From NCBI RefSeq assembly GCF_009727055.1, contig NC_052352.1:23659512-23723511 (forward strand): a DNA stretch of 64,000 nt, read 5' to 3'. The position numbers and the translations under genes were made by a program. Positions 46,306 through 58,219 of the stretch are shown here, piece after piece (positions within the stretch are counted from its first letter, which is position 1; every line of letters begins with the position of its first letter). This stretch comes from Benincasa hispida (taxonomy: Eukaryota > Streptophyta > Magnoliopsida > Cucurbitales > Cucurbitaceae). The notes under the pieces are model-generated. The model had not been told where the DNA came from. It saw only the letters and a program-made list of their open reading frames with translations, and ran no database searches.

Positions 46306-48511
46306 TGTTGGGTTTAGTGTCCTAATTCTCCCGGAGTCTCATTGTTTTGTAAAGATACACATTGTTCAATGAATAAAATAAGTGTTATTTAATTCTGACA
46401 TTTATTCATATCCAATAAACAAAGCTCCTTGGTTATCTTATGTGAACTTAAGCATGTATATGTGATATACAAGGGGATCATGCCTTAAATGATAACCTAA
46501 ATCGGTCTGTAGTATAAGGATTAAGGTGGGATACCTGATCTTAGTGACACTACGGATACGACTCGCTTTGTAGAGGTTTGCAAGTGTTGTAAACTACTAT
46601 AGATGGTAGATCCTGACAATTCATGTGGAGACATGCAGCGAGGGTGTCCTATACAAAGAGTTTGTATAAGACCTGGACCACGAGATGACTAGACTCTGTA
46701 TATAACGTCATTGATACTAGAGACTTACATCTCACCTAAATGACCATAGGTGATACGACCTCAATCTTAAGTGTTTTGGGAACTCCTACCTTTGAGGGCG
46801 GTCCTTTGATTAGTATGAGTAAGAGTGGCCAGATTTTCATCTCAACATGCCTACCTTTTTGGAGACTTGTATGATCTGGGAGCTTAGAACTCAATCTACA
46901 AGATGGAATTCACTCTTTTCCCGAAGCAGGGATAAGTAGAGAGATTGCTCCCTTAAGGGCTGATTCCGGGGCTTGAACATAGTGGCCACAGCTTCTCTTT
47001 GGAAGAGAAGACTCAGTCATAATAGGACTATGATTTATGTTCATAGAGAGGGATTAGTGGTACTTAAGGAGACAGATGTAACTACAGGGGCATAACGGTT
47101 ATTGGCCCAACTGTACTTACGAGCGATCTGTGAAGGGTTATTGCACTGCTCATTGGTTAAGATAGACACATAATATATCTGTAGTAAAGAGAGTTCAGCT
47201 GCCAGTATTTAGTGGAGTGCCTGGCAGTTAATGGATGGTGGATACCGTGACTAAAGAGTTTAGTCAGTTATTTATGTACCATTGGAGCTTCGGAGTTACA
47301 AGTCCATGAGGTCCCCTTGTTAGCTTGGATTCTGTTGAGGATCAGTTCTTGGTGTTGATTTGAAATGTTCAAATTGACAATAGGTATTTTGATTATATAT
47401 GATATAATCAGTTTGATGTATGAGATACATCTAGTGGAGGATTGATGTAAATGAGATTTACATTAAGTACCATGGAATAGAAAAAGAACTATAGTTTATA
47501 TGTTTCATGAGATGAAATATTCAAACTATAGGTTATAAATATAGTATGATAAGTTGGTTATCATTTATGTTTATAATAATATTAATTATTAGAAAATGAA
47601 TACTTTTTCTTTTAAATAACCAAAGTAATGGATGGTTATTGGATCATGGTAACCGTGAGTTTAAAAGCAAAGTGGTTTCCTATTTTGAAAAGAAGTTTTT
47701 TTTACAAAAGATTGAAATTTTTTTTGAGTTTTCTCTCGTGCAAAAATAAACTCACGTAGGTCGTCAAATAAATTCGGATTTACTAAATGATGGCTGAGCA
47801 AGCTAAACGATCGTGCAGGTGCGAGCTAACGATGTGCAAGTATTTACTAAAACGATCGCATAGTTTTGCTAGACGATGCTGGCTCAAGGTAAACGATCGT
47901 GTTGTGTCTGTAGGCGACAGTTCGAGCTAAATGATAGACTAAACGATTGCATAGCTTTGCTAGACTATCGCAAGCTTTATCTAAACGATTGGGCATCGAC
48001 CTATACGATAGATCTCCACCATCTCCCACTTGTCCAGTCGTATACGCGATTGTTGTTTCCTTCGTTCGTTTGCCTCATACCAAGTCCGAACAGAGCCCAC
48101 CCTCTAGATTCTCACACCGAAAATACCAAGGTAGCCTTGTTGGTGGTGTCAGATTCAACTCGACACCGTCTAGCTTTTCTGGAGGCCGTTCGTGTTGCGG
48201 AAGAGTTCGTGACCGAGGTGATTGTTGAGGACAAGCGCGAAGTGTTCGTGTTATGTTGTTGTCGTGTAGCTCGTGTGCTCGCGGTTGCTGTTGTTCGATC
48301 AGAGTCGCGCAACGGAGCGTGGAGTCGCATTCTCATATGTGCAGAGAGTTTGGTCTCTGTTCATTTAAGTGTATTCATGCTATAATTTCTCTATATGATT
48401 TGCATAATCGTTAATATTTGAAGTCAACTGTAAATATTTGTTCATTCATGATTGTAATTTGGAATAGCCATGTTCCGCTGCTCATGAAAATCTCGTTTCC
48501 GATTTCCTTCA
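46306..48511 (+). mobile_element. Plus-strand long LTR (LTR b), 2.2 kb
   Basis: Begins TGTTGGGTTTAG directly after TTCAT and ends GATTTCCTTCA. Open frames at 47847-48385 lie within the LTR and have no known domain. Confidence 0.75.
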
Positions 48512-49824
48512 ATAAGTGTTATTTAATTCTGGCATTTACTCATATCCAATAAATAAAGCTCCTTGGCTATCTTATGTGAATTTAAGCATGTATATGTGAT
48601 ATACAAGTGGATCATGCTTTAAGTGATGACCTAAATAGGTCTGTAGTATAAGGATTAAGGTGAGATACCTGATCCTGGTGACACTACGGATACGGCCCAC
48701 TTTGTAGAAGTTTGCAAGTGTTGTAAACTACTATAGATGGTAGACTATGACCATTCATGTGGAGACGTGGAGCGGGGGTGTCCTATACAAAGAGTTTGTA
48801 TAAGACCTGGACCACAAGATGACTAGACTCTGTATATAACATCGTTGATACTAGAGACTTACATTTCAACTAAACGACCATAGGTGACACGACCTCAATC
48901 CTGAGTGTTTTGGGAACTGCTGCCTTTGAGGGCGGTCCTTTGATTAGTATGGGTGAGAGTGGCCAGATTGCTAACTCAACATGCCTACCTTTTTAGGGAC
49001 TTGTCTGATCTGAGAGCTGGAAACTCAATCCACAAGAAAGAATTCACTTCTTTCCTGAAGTAAGGATAAGTAGAGAGATTGGTCCCTTAAGGGCTGATTC
49101 TAGGGCTTGAATATAGTGGCCACATATTCTCTTTGGAAGAGAAGACTTAGTCGTAGTAAGACTATGACTTATGTTCATTAAAGGGATCATTGGTACTTAA
49201 GGAGATAGATGTAACTACAGGGGCATAACGGTTATTAACGCAGCTGTACTTACTAGCGATCTGTGAAGGGTTGTCGCACTGCTCATTGGTTAAGATGGAC
49301 ACATAATATATTTGTGGTAAGGAGAGTTCAGCTATCGATCTTTAATAGAGTGCCTGGAAGTTAACGGATGGTGGATCACGTGACTAAAGAGTTTAGTCAG
49401 TTATTCACGTACCGTTGGAGCTTCGGAGCTACAGGTCCATGAGGTCCCCCTGGTAACTTGGATTCTGTTGAGGATCAGTCCTTGGTGTTGATTTGAAATG
49501 TTCAAATTGACAATAGGTATTTTGATTATATATGATGTAATCGATTTGATGTATGAGATACATCTAGTGGAGGACTGATGTAAATGAGATTTACATTAAG
49601 TACTATGGAATAGAAAAAGAACTATGGTTTATATGTTTCATGAGATGAAATATTCAAACTATAGGTTATAAATATAGTATGATAAGTTGGTTATCATTTA
49701 TGTTTATAATAATATTAATTATTAGATAATTAATACTTTTTCTTTTAAATAACCAAAGTAGTGGGTGGTTATTGGATCATGGTAACTATGAGTTTAAAAG
49801 GAAAGTGGTTTCCTATTTGAAAAG

Positions 49825-49826
<2 letters not shown>

Positions 49827-49865
<39 letters not shown>
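49827..49865. repeat. 39-base T homopolymer in LTR c
   Basis: An uninterrupted T run; the same place in LTR b (about 47696) has only eight T. The exact length is unreliable in short-read assemblies. Confidence 0.9.
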
Positions 49866-49869
<4 letters not shown>

Positions 49870-49970
49870 AAAGATTTGAAAAAGTTTTTGAGTTTTCTCT
49901 CGCGCAAAAAGAAACTCACGTTGGTCGTCAAGTAAATTCAGATTTACTAAACGACGGCTAAGCAAGCTAA

Positions 49971-50219
49971 ACGATCGTGCAGGTGCGAGCTAACGATCGT
50001 GCAGTATTTACTAAACGATCGCATAGTTTTGTTAGACGATCGTTGGCCCAAGGTAAACGATCGTGTAATGTTTGTAGGCTATAGATCGAGCTAAACGATA
50101 GACTAAACGATCGTATAGTTTTTGCTAAACGATCGCATAGCTTTATCTAAACGATTGGGCATCAACCTATACGATAGGTCTCCGCCATCTCCCACTTGCC
50201 TAGTCGTGTATGCGATCGT
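49971..50219. repeat. CGATCG motif array in LTR c
   Basis: Eight exact CGATCG palindromes in about 250 bp, mostly as AAACGATCG(T/C), with further decayed copies (ACGATAG, ACGATTG) between. Equivalent arrays lie at 47805-48060 (LTR b, three exact), 51315-51545 (LTR d, three exact) and 46166-46300 (LTR a). Confidence 0.85.
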
Positions 50220-50688
50220 TGTTTCCTTCCTTCGTCTGCCTCATACCAAGTCCGAACAAAGTCCACCCTCTGGATTCTCACACCGAGAATATCAAGGTAG
50301 CCTTGTTGGTGGTGTCAGACACAACTCGACACTGTCAAGGTTTTCTGGAGGTCGTTTGTGTTGTGGAAGAGTTCGTGACCGAGGAGATTGTTTAGGACGA
50401 GCGTGAAGTGTTCGTGCGGTGTTCGTGCTATGTTGTGGTAGTGTAGTTCAAGCGCTCGTGGTTGTTGGTTTTCGACCAGAGTCGCGCAACGGAGCGTGTA
50501 GATGCATTCTCATATGTGCGTAGAGTTTGGTCTCTATTCATTTGAATGTATTCATGCTGTAATTTCTCTGTATGATTTTCATAACCGTTTATGTTTGAAG
50601 TCGACTGTAAATATTTGTTCATTCATGATTGTAATTTGGAATAGTCTTGTTCCGTTGTTCATGGAAATCTCGTTTCTAATTTTCTTCA

Positions 50689-50858
50689 ATTGGTCATGGT
50701 TCTCACATACCTCCTGCTAATGGAAATCTCCCATTTACTCAATCGTCTACTCGATCACATACCTCCTGCCTTCCTTAAGCCAAGATCATACAGAGCCCAC
50801 AACTCCTGGATTCTCACATCGAGAATACCAAGATAACCATTGTGGTGGTGTTCTAACA
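50689..50858. other. 170-bp spacer between inverted LTRs
   Basis: It carries two copies of CACATACCTCCTGC (about 50703 and 50757). It also holds a scrap of LTR-like sequence (CAGAGCCCAC, GAGAATACCAAG). No gene. Confidence 0.6.
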
Positions 50859-53016
50859 GAAGGAAATCGAATATGAGATTTCCATGAGCAGCGGAAGAAA
50901 GATTATTTCAAATTACAGTCATGAATGAACAATTCAAATTACAGTCGACTTCAAACAAGTGGTTATACGAATCATATAGAAATTACAGCATGAAAAACTT
51001 CAAATGCTCAATGGGAAAACTGTACGAACATTTTCAGATGCATCTCCATACTCCGTTGTGCAAGAACGCTCGAACAACAGCAACCTCGAACGCTCGATCT
51101 ACACAACCGCAACACCGCAACGAACACTTCGCGCTTGTCCTCAACGATCGCCTCGGTCACGAACTCCTCAGCGACACGAACGGCCTCCAGAAAACCTCGA
51201 CAATGTCGAGTTGAGTTTGACACTACCAACATAGATACCTTGGTATTCTCGGTTTGAGAATCTAGAGGGTGGGCTCTATTCGAACTTGGTATGAGGCAGA
51301 CGAAGAAGGAAACACTGATCGCGTACACGACTGGGCAATTGAGAGATGGTGGAAACCTATCGTATAGGTCGATGCCCAATCGTTTAGATAAAGCTAAGCG
51401 ATTGTCTAGCAAAAGCTATGCGATCGTTTAGCTCATTGTTTAGCTCGGTCTGTCGCCTACAGACACTACACGATCGTTTACTTAGGGTAAATGATTGTTT
51501 AGTAAATACTGCACGATCGTTTAGCTCGCCCAACCATCGTTTAATAAATCCATATTTACTTGACGACTACCGTGAGTTTCTTTGCATCGAAAGAGAAAAC
51601 TCAAAAAACTTTTTAGCATTTGTAAAACCTTTTTTTCAAAATAGGAAAACCACTTTCCTTTTAAACTCACGGTTACCATGAATTCATTAACCACCCACTC
51701 AATTGGTTATTAAAGAAAAAGAATTAACTATCCAATAATTAATATTATTATAAATATAAATGATAACCAACTTATCATACTATATTTATAACCTATAGTG
51801 TTAATATTTCATCTCATGAAACATGTAAACCATAGTTCTCTTTCTACTCCATGGTACTTAGTAAATCTCATTTACATCAATCCTCCACTAGATGTATCTC
51901 ATACATCATACCGATTATACCACATATAATAAAAATACTTCTTGTCAATTTGAACATTTCAAATCAACACCAAGAACTTATCCTCAACTGAATCCATTGA
52001 GCTACTAAGGGGACCTCATGGACCTGTAGTTCGAAGCTCCAACGGTACGTGAATAACTGACTAAACTCTTTAGTCACGGGATCCACTATCCGTTAACTGT
52101 CAGGCACTCCACTAAAGATCGACAGTTGAACTCTCTTTACCACAGATATATTATGTGTCCATCTTAACCAATAAGCAGTGCGACAACCCTTCACAGATCG
52201 CTCGTAAGTACAGTTGCATCGATAACCATTATGCCCTTATAGTTACATATGTCTCCTTAAGTACCACTGATCTCTTTAATGAACATAAGTCATAGTCTTA
52301 CTATGACTAAGTCTTCTCTTCCAAAGAGAAGATGTGACCACTATGTTCAAGCCCCAAAATCAGCCCTTAAGGGAGCAATCTCTCTACTTATCCCTGCTTC
52401 AGGAAAGGAGTGAATTCCTTCTTATAGATTGAGTTCCTAGCTCCCAGATCAGACAAGTTCCCAAAAAAGTAAGCATGTTGAGTTGGCAATATGGCCACTC
52501 TCACCCATACTAATCAAAGGATCGCCCTCAAAGGCAGCAGTTCCCAAAACACTCAGAATTAAGGTCGTGTCACCTATGGTCGTTTAGGTGAGATATAAGT
52601 CTCTAGTATCAACGGCGTTATATACAGAGTCTAGTCATCTCGTGGTCCAGGTCTTATACAAACTCTTTGTATAGGACACCCCCGCTCCACGTCTCCACAT
52701 GAATGGTCAGGGTCTACCATCTGTAGTAGTTTACAACACTTGCAACTTCTACAAAGCGAACCGTATCCGTATTGTCACCAGGATCAGGTATCTCACTTTA
52801 ATCCTTATACTACAGACCTATTTAGGTTATCACTTAAGGCATGATCTACTTGTATATCACATATACATGCTTAAGTTCACATAAGATAACCAAGGAGCTT
52901 TGTTTATTGGATATGAGTAAATGCCAGAATTAAATAACACTTATTTTATTCATTGAAAAATGTGTATCTTTACAAAATAATGTGACTCCGGGAGAATTAG
53001 GATACCAATCCCAATA
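50859..53016 (-). mobile_element. Minus-strand long LTR (LTR d), inverted relative to LTR c
   Basis: Starts GAAGGAAATCG and ends ATACCAATCCCAATA, the reverse complement of LTR b/c landmarks. With 48512-50688 it forms a roughly 2.15-kb inverted repeat. Nine bases later TTCAT (53026-53030) matches the TTCAT before LTR b. Confidence 0.75.
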
Positions 53017-54198
53017 TTAACTTAGTTCATGAATCGAGTTGGACTTGATTGGGTTCGAGGAGCACTCGGACATTTGTGGCTGTTCATATGCTATTCGTTG
53101 TGTTCGAGTGTTGCTGTGGCCACATTGGAGACCGATCAAGGGGTACGTGAAGAATAGTTCTTCAAAGGTATGCATACTCTATCCCTTGAATCTCTGATAG
53201 CATGTTGTAATTTCTGTATATGCATAATCTGTTAGTTTTCGGTTAGACTATAATTGGTTGTGTTCAATTTGAATGGAATTTGGAATGATCCACTTTCACT
53301 TCCGCTACTCATGGAGATCCCCGTTTGTGATTTCCTCAATGATGACCCTTAAAAAATTTCTCGTAAGTACAGTTAGGCTAAAATCACCATTTTTCCCCAA
53401 TAGTTACATTTAACTCCTTAAGTACTAGTGATCCCTCTAATGAACAATAAGTCACAGTCCAACTATGACCAAACCCCTCTTGTGCTAGGAGAGGGTGTGA
53501 TGTCACATTGTTCAAGTCTCGGAATCAGTCTTTAAGGGAGAAATTTATCTACTTTTCCCGACATTGGGGAATGAGTGAATTTTGTCTTGTGTAGCTGTGT
53601 TCCCAGCTCCACAATTAGACGAATCCTTAAAATGGTAGACTTATTGAGTCGGCGATCTGGCCACTCTCACCCATACAAATTAAAGGATTGCCATCATAAA
53701 CAGAAGTTCACAACTCACTCAAGATTCAGGTCATGTCAACTTTGGTCATCTTGATGAAATGTAAGTCTCAATTATGAACGGCGTTATATAATGAGACTAG
53801 TCATTTCGTGGTCTAGTCTTATACAAACTCCTTTGTATAGAATACCCTCGCTCACATGTCTCCACATGAATGATTAGAATCATATCATTTGTAGCACTTT
53901 ACAACAATTGTAACATCTACATAGCAGATCGTATTCATAGTGTCACTAGGATAAGGTATCCAGCCTTATCCATTTACTATAGACCATTTAGGTTATCACT
54001 TAAACATGATCCACCCGTATGTCTACATACATATTTAAGCTACATATGATAACCTTGGATGTTAGTTTATTGATTTGTGGGTTTAATGCTTCTAAATGTC
54101 AAATAAAACATCTCATATTTTATTAAATAAATAAAATGTTTGTACAATACAATTACAAACTACAGGACCCTACGAGATCTAAGGCATGAACCCCAACA

Positions 54199-54794
54199 CT
54201 TAGCTCTCCACTCGGACAAATCCCCAAAATGGTAGGCATATTGAGTCAGGGAATTTGGCCACTCTCACCCATATAGATCAAAGGACCGCCCTCATAGGAA
54301 GGAGTTCATAACTCACTCAGAATTAAGGTTAAGTCACACATGATAATCCTAGTGAAATGTAGGTGTCTTCAAGTAATGGTTTTATAAAGAGAGACTAATA
54401 ATTTCATAGTTTGATTTGATATAAACTCTGTGTACATGATACCTCCACTCATATATATCCAGATGAACGATCATGATCAAATCATTTGTAACACTTTACA
54501 ACAATTGTAATGATTATAAGGTGTGTCGTATTTGTAGCATTACCAGGATAACGTATCCTGCCTTATCCATGTACTATTGACCATTTAGGTTATTACTTAA
54601 ACCTAATCTACTTGTATGTCACCACATACAAGTTTAAGCTGCACTAAATAACTTAAGATCTTAATTTATTGGTTTTGGGTTAATGCAGACTAAATGCCAA
54701 ATAAAATAACACTTTATTTTATTAAATAAATTATTCGTTGTTCAAATAATTTACAAACTATGAAACCACGAGATTTAGGGCATCAACCCCAACA
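54199..54794 (-). mobile_element. Truncated LTR fragment at the right edge of the nest
   Basis: Collinear with the distal third of the other LTRs (GACAAATCCCCAAAATGGTAGG through GGGCATCAACCCCAACA). No start and no internal domain. Confidence 0.7.
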
Positions 54795-56047
54795 CCTTTT
54801 AATTATGTGTCAAATAGAATCTTAAGGATTGTTTGGGGTATGGACTTAAGTTTTGAAGTCTAGAGTTAATATGTATGTGGAGCTAAGAAGTTTGTGCTTG
54901 AAGTACAAAGTCTAGGTAAGATAAGGGTATTTGACACCGTTTTCATAATCTAAAAAAATATGATTATTTGATGGTTATTTTTATTTGTTTAACTTTTTGT
55001 TTAACTCTTCAATTCTTATATATTTTCTCAAATTTTTAATATTCAATTGTGATGTCAACTTAAAACCTTAATATATATTTTATAATTTTTTACATGTAAT
55101 CACTGTATTTGAGGTGGACGTGATATTTTTGTTTCATACCAATAACAAAATTACAATGTGCTTTCATATTAGTAGAATATATGAGTGTAATATGCGGGAA
55201 AAAAAAAAAAAAAAAAAAGAAGAAGAAGAAGAAGAAGAAGAAAACCATCAAAGGGTTTATTATGCAGGTATATGTTAGAGTTGGGAATAATGTGATATCA
55301 AAATCTCATATTGGCTGGCTAGATAAAAAGATGATAATAGATATATAACGAAAGATAATTAATGTGTGTTTAGAATGCCTAGAAAAAAAAGTTCTTAAAA
55401 ACGTCATTTGCATTTAACTACTTTTATAAAAAGACTATACGCTCAAAGTGATTGTTGGAGTTTTGGCCGTTAGAGGTGGTCGCCAAGCATGCCACTGGAG
55501 GAGATAGCAATAGTCATTGATAGTGGTTGTTATCGATGTTGGACATTAGAAATGGTCATCAGAGCATGTTATTAGAGTTGGTCGTTAGTGGTGACTGGCA
55601 AGTGGAGTCGTTAAAAAAATTTGAGGTAGGAAGAGAGAAAGAGAAGAAGATAGAATTTCTTGTTAAATGTGCAAACTTCTATCGTAAAAACTATTAAAAT
55701 TGGTGGTGTTAGTTATTTAACACCGACTTATAAAATTGTGGACCAAATATTAATTAGTTATTTTAATCAACTCAATAAAGTGTTTTTCTTAATGTAGTGT
55801 TTAATACGCAAGTTTTAATTTAGTATCCAATAGATCCTTTAACTTTTAATCTTAGTTTAATATATCTTGGATTTGGACTTATTTTACATTTTTAAAATCT
55901 ACTTATTTATTATATATAAAAATTAAAAATGAAGGATTTTAGCATAGAAAATTTTAATTTTAGATATAATAATCAATTAATTTTAAAAAATGTTGAATAT
56001 ATTAGGGATACACCAAACACAAAATTGAAAGTGAAAGTGAAAAGAAT
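54795..56047. other. Intergenic with microsatellite and a possible CACTA-like end
   Basis: Poly-A followed by about eight GAA units lies at 55199-55243. A GC-richer block with GGTGGTCGCC / GGTCGTTAGTGG motifs (55440-55620) leads to 55799. There the minus strand begins CACTACATTAAGAAAAAC, weakly like a CACTA terminus. Confidence 0.45.
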
Positions 56048-56235
56048 AGTTATCAATCTACTTAAACTTTGAGGTTTGTATCGATTCAAATACTAAATTA
56101 ATAATTGTATCAATTTAAACATTAAATCTTCATAAGTATATCGATTCAAACACCCATTACATTCCATTTGAATAAACATTTTGTGAAGTTTATACTTTTA
56201 TCAATTAAACAATTTAAACCTTGAACTTTCACAAG
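56048..56235. repeat. Foldback repeat, copy D (mostly left arm)
   Basis: Contains TTAATAATTGTATCAATTTA and TTCATAAGTATATCGATTCA blocks of the family. The right arm is largely missing. Confidence 0.45.
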
Positions 56236-57313
56236 CAACTCAATTTTGACTCACCTTTAGTATTTCCGTTGAAAATTATGCATCCATTAATTTCAATCGT
56301 CCCATTTTTTTAATCTGACATACAAAGAAGTCTACACACATATAAAAGTCGGTGCATGGACGGTTCCGAGGTTATCTTAATAAACGGTCTAAAATAATTG
56401 ACTTGAATTCAATTGATATAATTATAAGTTTCACAATATAGTTTTTCTAACAAAATATGATGAGAGGTGTAAATTGATACGAGAAAGTATCTAGACCTAT
56501 AGTAGTATGAAAAATTTTCTATACTACTTTTATTCCTTACTTGTCACATAAATAACATTTAAAAGGTCAAGTGAAATCTATAAAATAAATTAATAAATCA
56601 TCTGATGACATGTCAGATAATTAATAGAAAGAGTAGATATTGCAGTATTATTAAAAAAGTTTGGAAAGATCAATATTTTTTTTTTTTTTCAAGAAAAAAG
56701 GCCTTGAAACTTCATAGACATTTTGTCTATTAAAATACATATAAATTTTTTAAAAAGAAAAATGAAGAAAGAGAAAAAGAAAACAAAATATTAATGATTG
56801 GAGACGAGATATGGACTAATGAGGATAAGATTGAAGGAAGGAGAGGAGACGTCTGTCTACAACTCTCTAATGTGTGGACAAACCGTTCCCATTATTCAGC
56901 GTTTCACTCCTCATCGACACGTGTCCATCTGAAGGTTTCCATTTTTTCTTTTTCTTCTTCCAATGAACTCCATCTTTTTCATTTTTGACGTTTTTGTGAA
57001 TGTGACCTGGACACTATCTTAGGATAAAAAGTATAATTATTATTTAACCAATTTTTGAAAAATTAACTTTGAAAATCTAAATTTAAAATTTATTTAAAAT
57101 ATAGAAACTAAAAATAGATAATTAAAAGTGTAAAAAAATTAAAACTGAACAAATTCCAAAATATGACCGTACTTTTTTTTATTTCGTCTTTTGAGCTGAC
57201 AGCCGACATGTCGGTCGCTTTCTCGGGATAGAGCCCGTTTCATTTTCCATTTTTCGTCAAGCAAAAAAATAGATTCCCAACTCTCAATTCCAATAAAAAC
57301 TCGATAAGCCACG
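56236..57313. other. Region 3' of the bHLH gene
   Basis: No gene was recognised. It holds a palindromic G-box GACACGTGTC at 56916-56925 and a palindrome CCGACATGTCGG at 57203-57214. The part next to 57313 should contain the bHLH 3' UTR. Confidence 0.5.
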
Positions 57314-58219
57314 TCAGCACATGAAAAACGTTTCCTCTATTGGACAACAAGCTCGAGCCCGCTTGTTACCCGAAACACTTTGGGCCTGATTTTCCACTAC
57401 GGCCTTCAAGGCCCGTCTCAGGCCCACAAACTCCTCCTCCCTCCCCCTCTCGCCGCCGCTCCACTCCATCATCACAACGTTCTTCGTCCTCCCCCCTAAC
57501 GTCATTGTCTCAGCCCTGTCTCTTATACACATCTAGATGTGTATAAGAGACAGGTCTCAGCCCGAACCACCCTCACATGAACCGACCGGATCGCTTGCAT
57601 CAAATCCCCGTTCAAACCGGACCGCTCATCGCAACAAACCGTCGCCCTCATTACCTTGTTTTCGTTATCGCAGTAACATAGCGTCGCTTCGTCTTCTTCA
57701 CTAGGGAACGGCCACGACACCATCCCGCCGTCGCCTCCTCCGCCGCCGCCGCATTGGTCTGTACTCCGGCGTGCAACCTCCATCGCTCGTCGTCTCAACT
57801 CTTTTACATGGTTCACCACCTCCGCCAGTAGCGACGCCTTATCCGTCTACAAACAGAGCATAAAATCAATCCAAATCTTCCATCCGCAATATCCAAAAAA
57901 AACTTCAACGCTTCGTTAATCAAACATCAACATTACGAAACGCACACAACAACTTTGCAAATTAATCGATTACCTTAGTAGTATTAGGAAGGAGCGTTCG
58001 AAGAGTAGATAAATGCGAATTGATTCGCTGTCGCCGTCTCCTCTCGGCTTCCTTATGACTACGACTTGCTTCCGTAGATTTCTTCTCGTCTTTAGACAAA
58101 TCTGCAGCATTGTCGACGATCGAGCATCCGGTGACGGACATTGATCGTTTAACTTGATCGCCGGTGCGATAACTCAACCAACTGCTCTGAAATCCGTAAG
58201 GACTCTGAAAAGGAAGCAT
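57314..58219 (-). CDS. bHLH transcription factor, TMO5/bHLH30-106-107 type, frameshifted by an adapter artefact
   Basis: Nuclear DNA-binding factor of the plant clade that pairs with LHW-type bHLH partners. Exon 1 is 57974-58219 (82 residues), the intron 57847-57973 (GTAATC donor, TTTGTAG acceptor), and exon 2 57314-57846. The basic region has His55, Glu59 and Arg62-63, the E-box-reading set. Helix 1 and loop end at the intron, and helix 2 (DKASLLAEVVNHVKELRRRA) follows, as in bHLH30/106/107. The C-terminal half resembles the ACT-like region of the clade. A 38-bp Nextera adapter plus a 9-bp duplicate (57517-57563) interrupts exon 2 and shifts the frame. Leaving out those 47 bases restores one frame of 243 residues, close to bHLH106/107 length. 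In the raw sequence the frame instead ends in adapter-derived residues CLLYTSRCV. Confidence 0.9.
57517..57554. other. Nextera/Tn5 mate-pair junction adapter, copy 3 (artefact inside the bHLH exon)
   Basis: Exact 38-bp mosaic-end palindrome. GTCTCAGCC occurs immediately before (57508-57516) and after (57555-57563): the 9-bp duplication Tn5 makes at a single target. Both sides are therefore truly adjacent in the genome. Confidence 0.98.

Larger units (their letters stand above)
48512..50688 (+). mobile_element. Plus-strand long LTR (LTR c), lacking its first 72 bp
   Basis: Starts ATAAGTGTTATTTAATTCTG, equal to position 46378 in LTR b, and stays collinear with it to TTTTCTTCA. It is followed by ATTGGTCATGG, which resembles a primer-binding start with ATCAGAGC deleted. 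Confidence 0.72.
44699..53338 (+). mobile_element. Plus-strand long LTR (LTR a), itself split
   Basis: Begins TGTTGGGATTGG, runs to 46305, resumes after a nested block at 53026-53338 and ends ATTTCCTCA. Flanks (GCAAT left, ATGAT right) do not give a clean target duplication. It contains degenerate ACGATCG / ACGATAG motifs at 46170-46300, as in its relatives. Confidence 0.65.
43978..54198 (-). mobile_element. 5' LTR of the host Copia element, split by an 8.6-kb insertion
   Basis: LTR sequence occupies 43978-44698 and resumes at 53339 (GATGACCCTT follows the interrupted CAACAGTGCAAT), ending GAACCCCAACA at 54198. Joined length is about 1.58 kb. Confidence 0.75.

Noticed and set aside
47847..51681. 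Overlapping open frames of 60-169 codons as protein genes
   Set aside because: They lie within long LTRs, occur on both strands and recur with breaks in sister LTRs; no domain is visible.
56794..56988. 64-codon frame near the G-box as a gene
   Set aside because: No domain, no splice partners, Ser/Phe-rich tail; probably chance.
37438..57554. Three identical perfect 38-bp palindromes as a novel mobile or regulatory repeat
   Set aside because: They are the exact Nextera/Tn5 mosaic-end pair; one copy has a Tn5-type 9-bp duplication. Library artefact, not biology.
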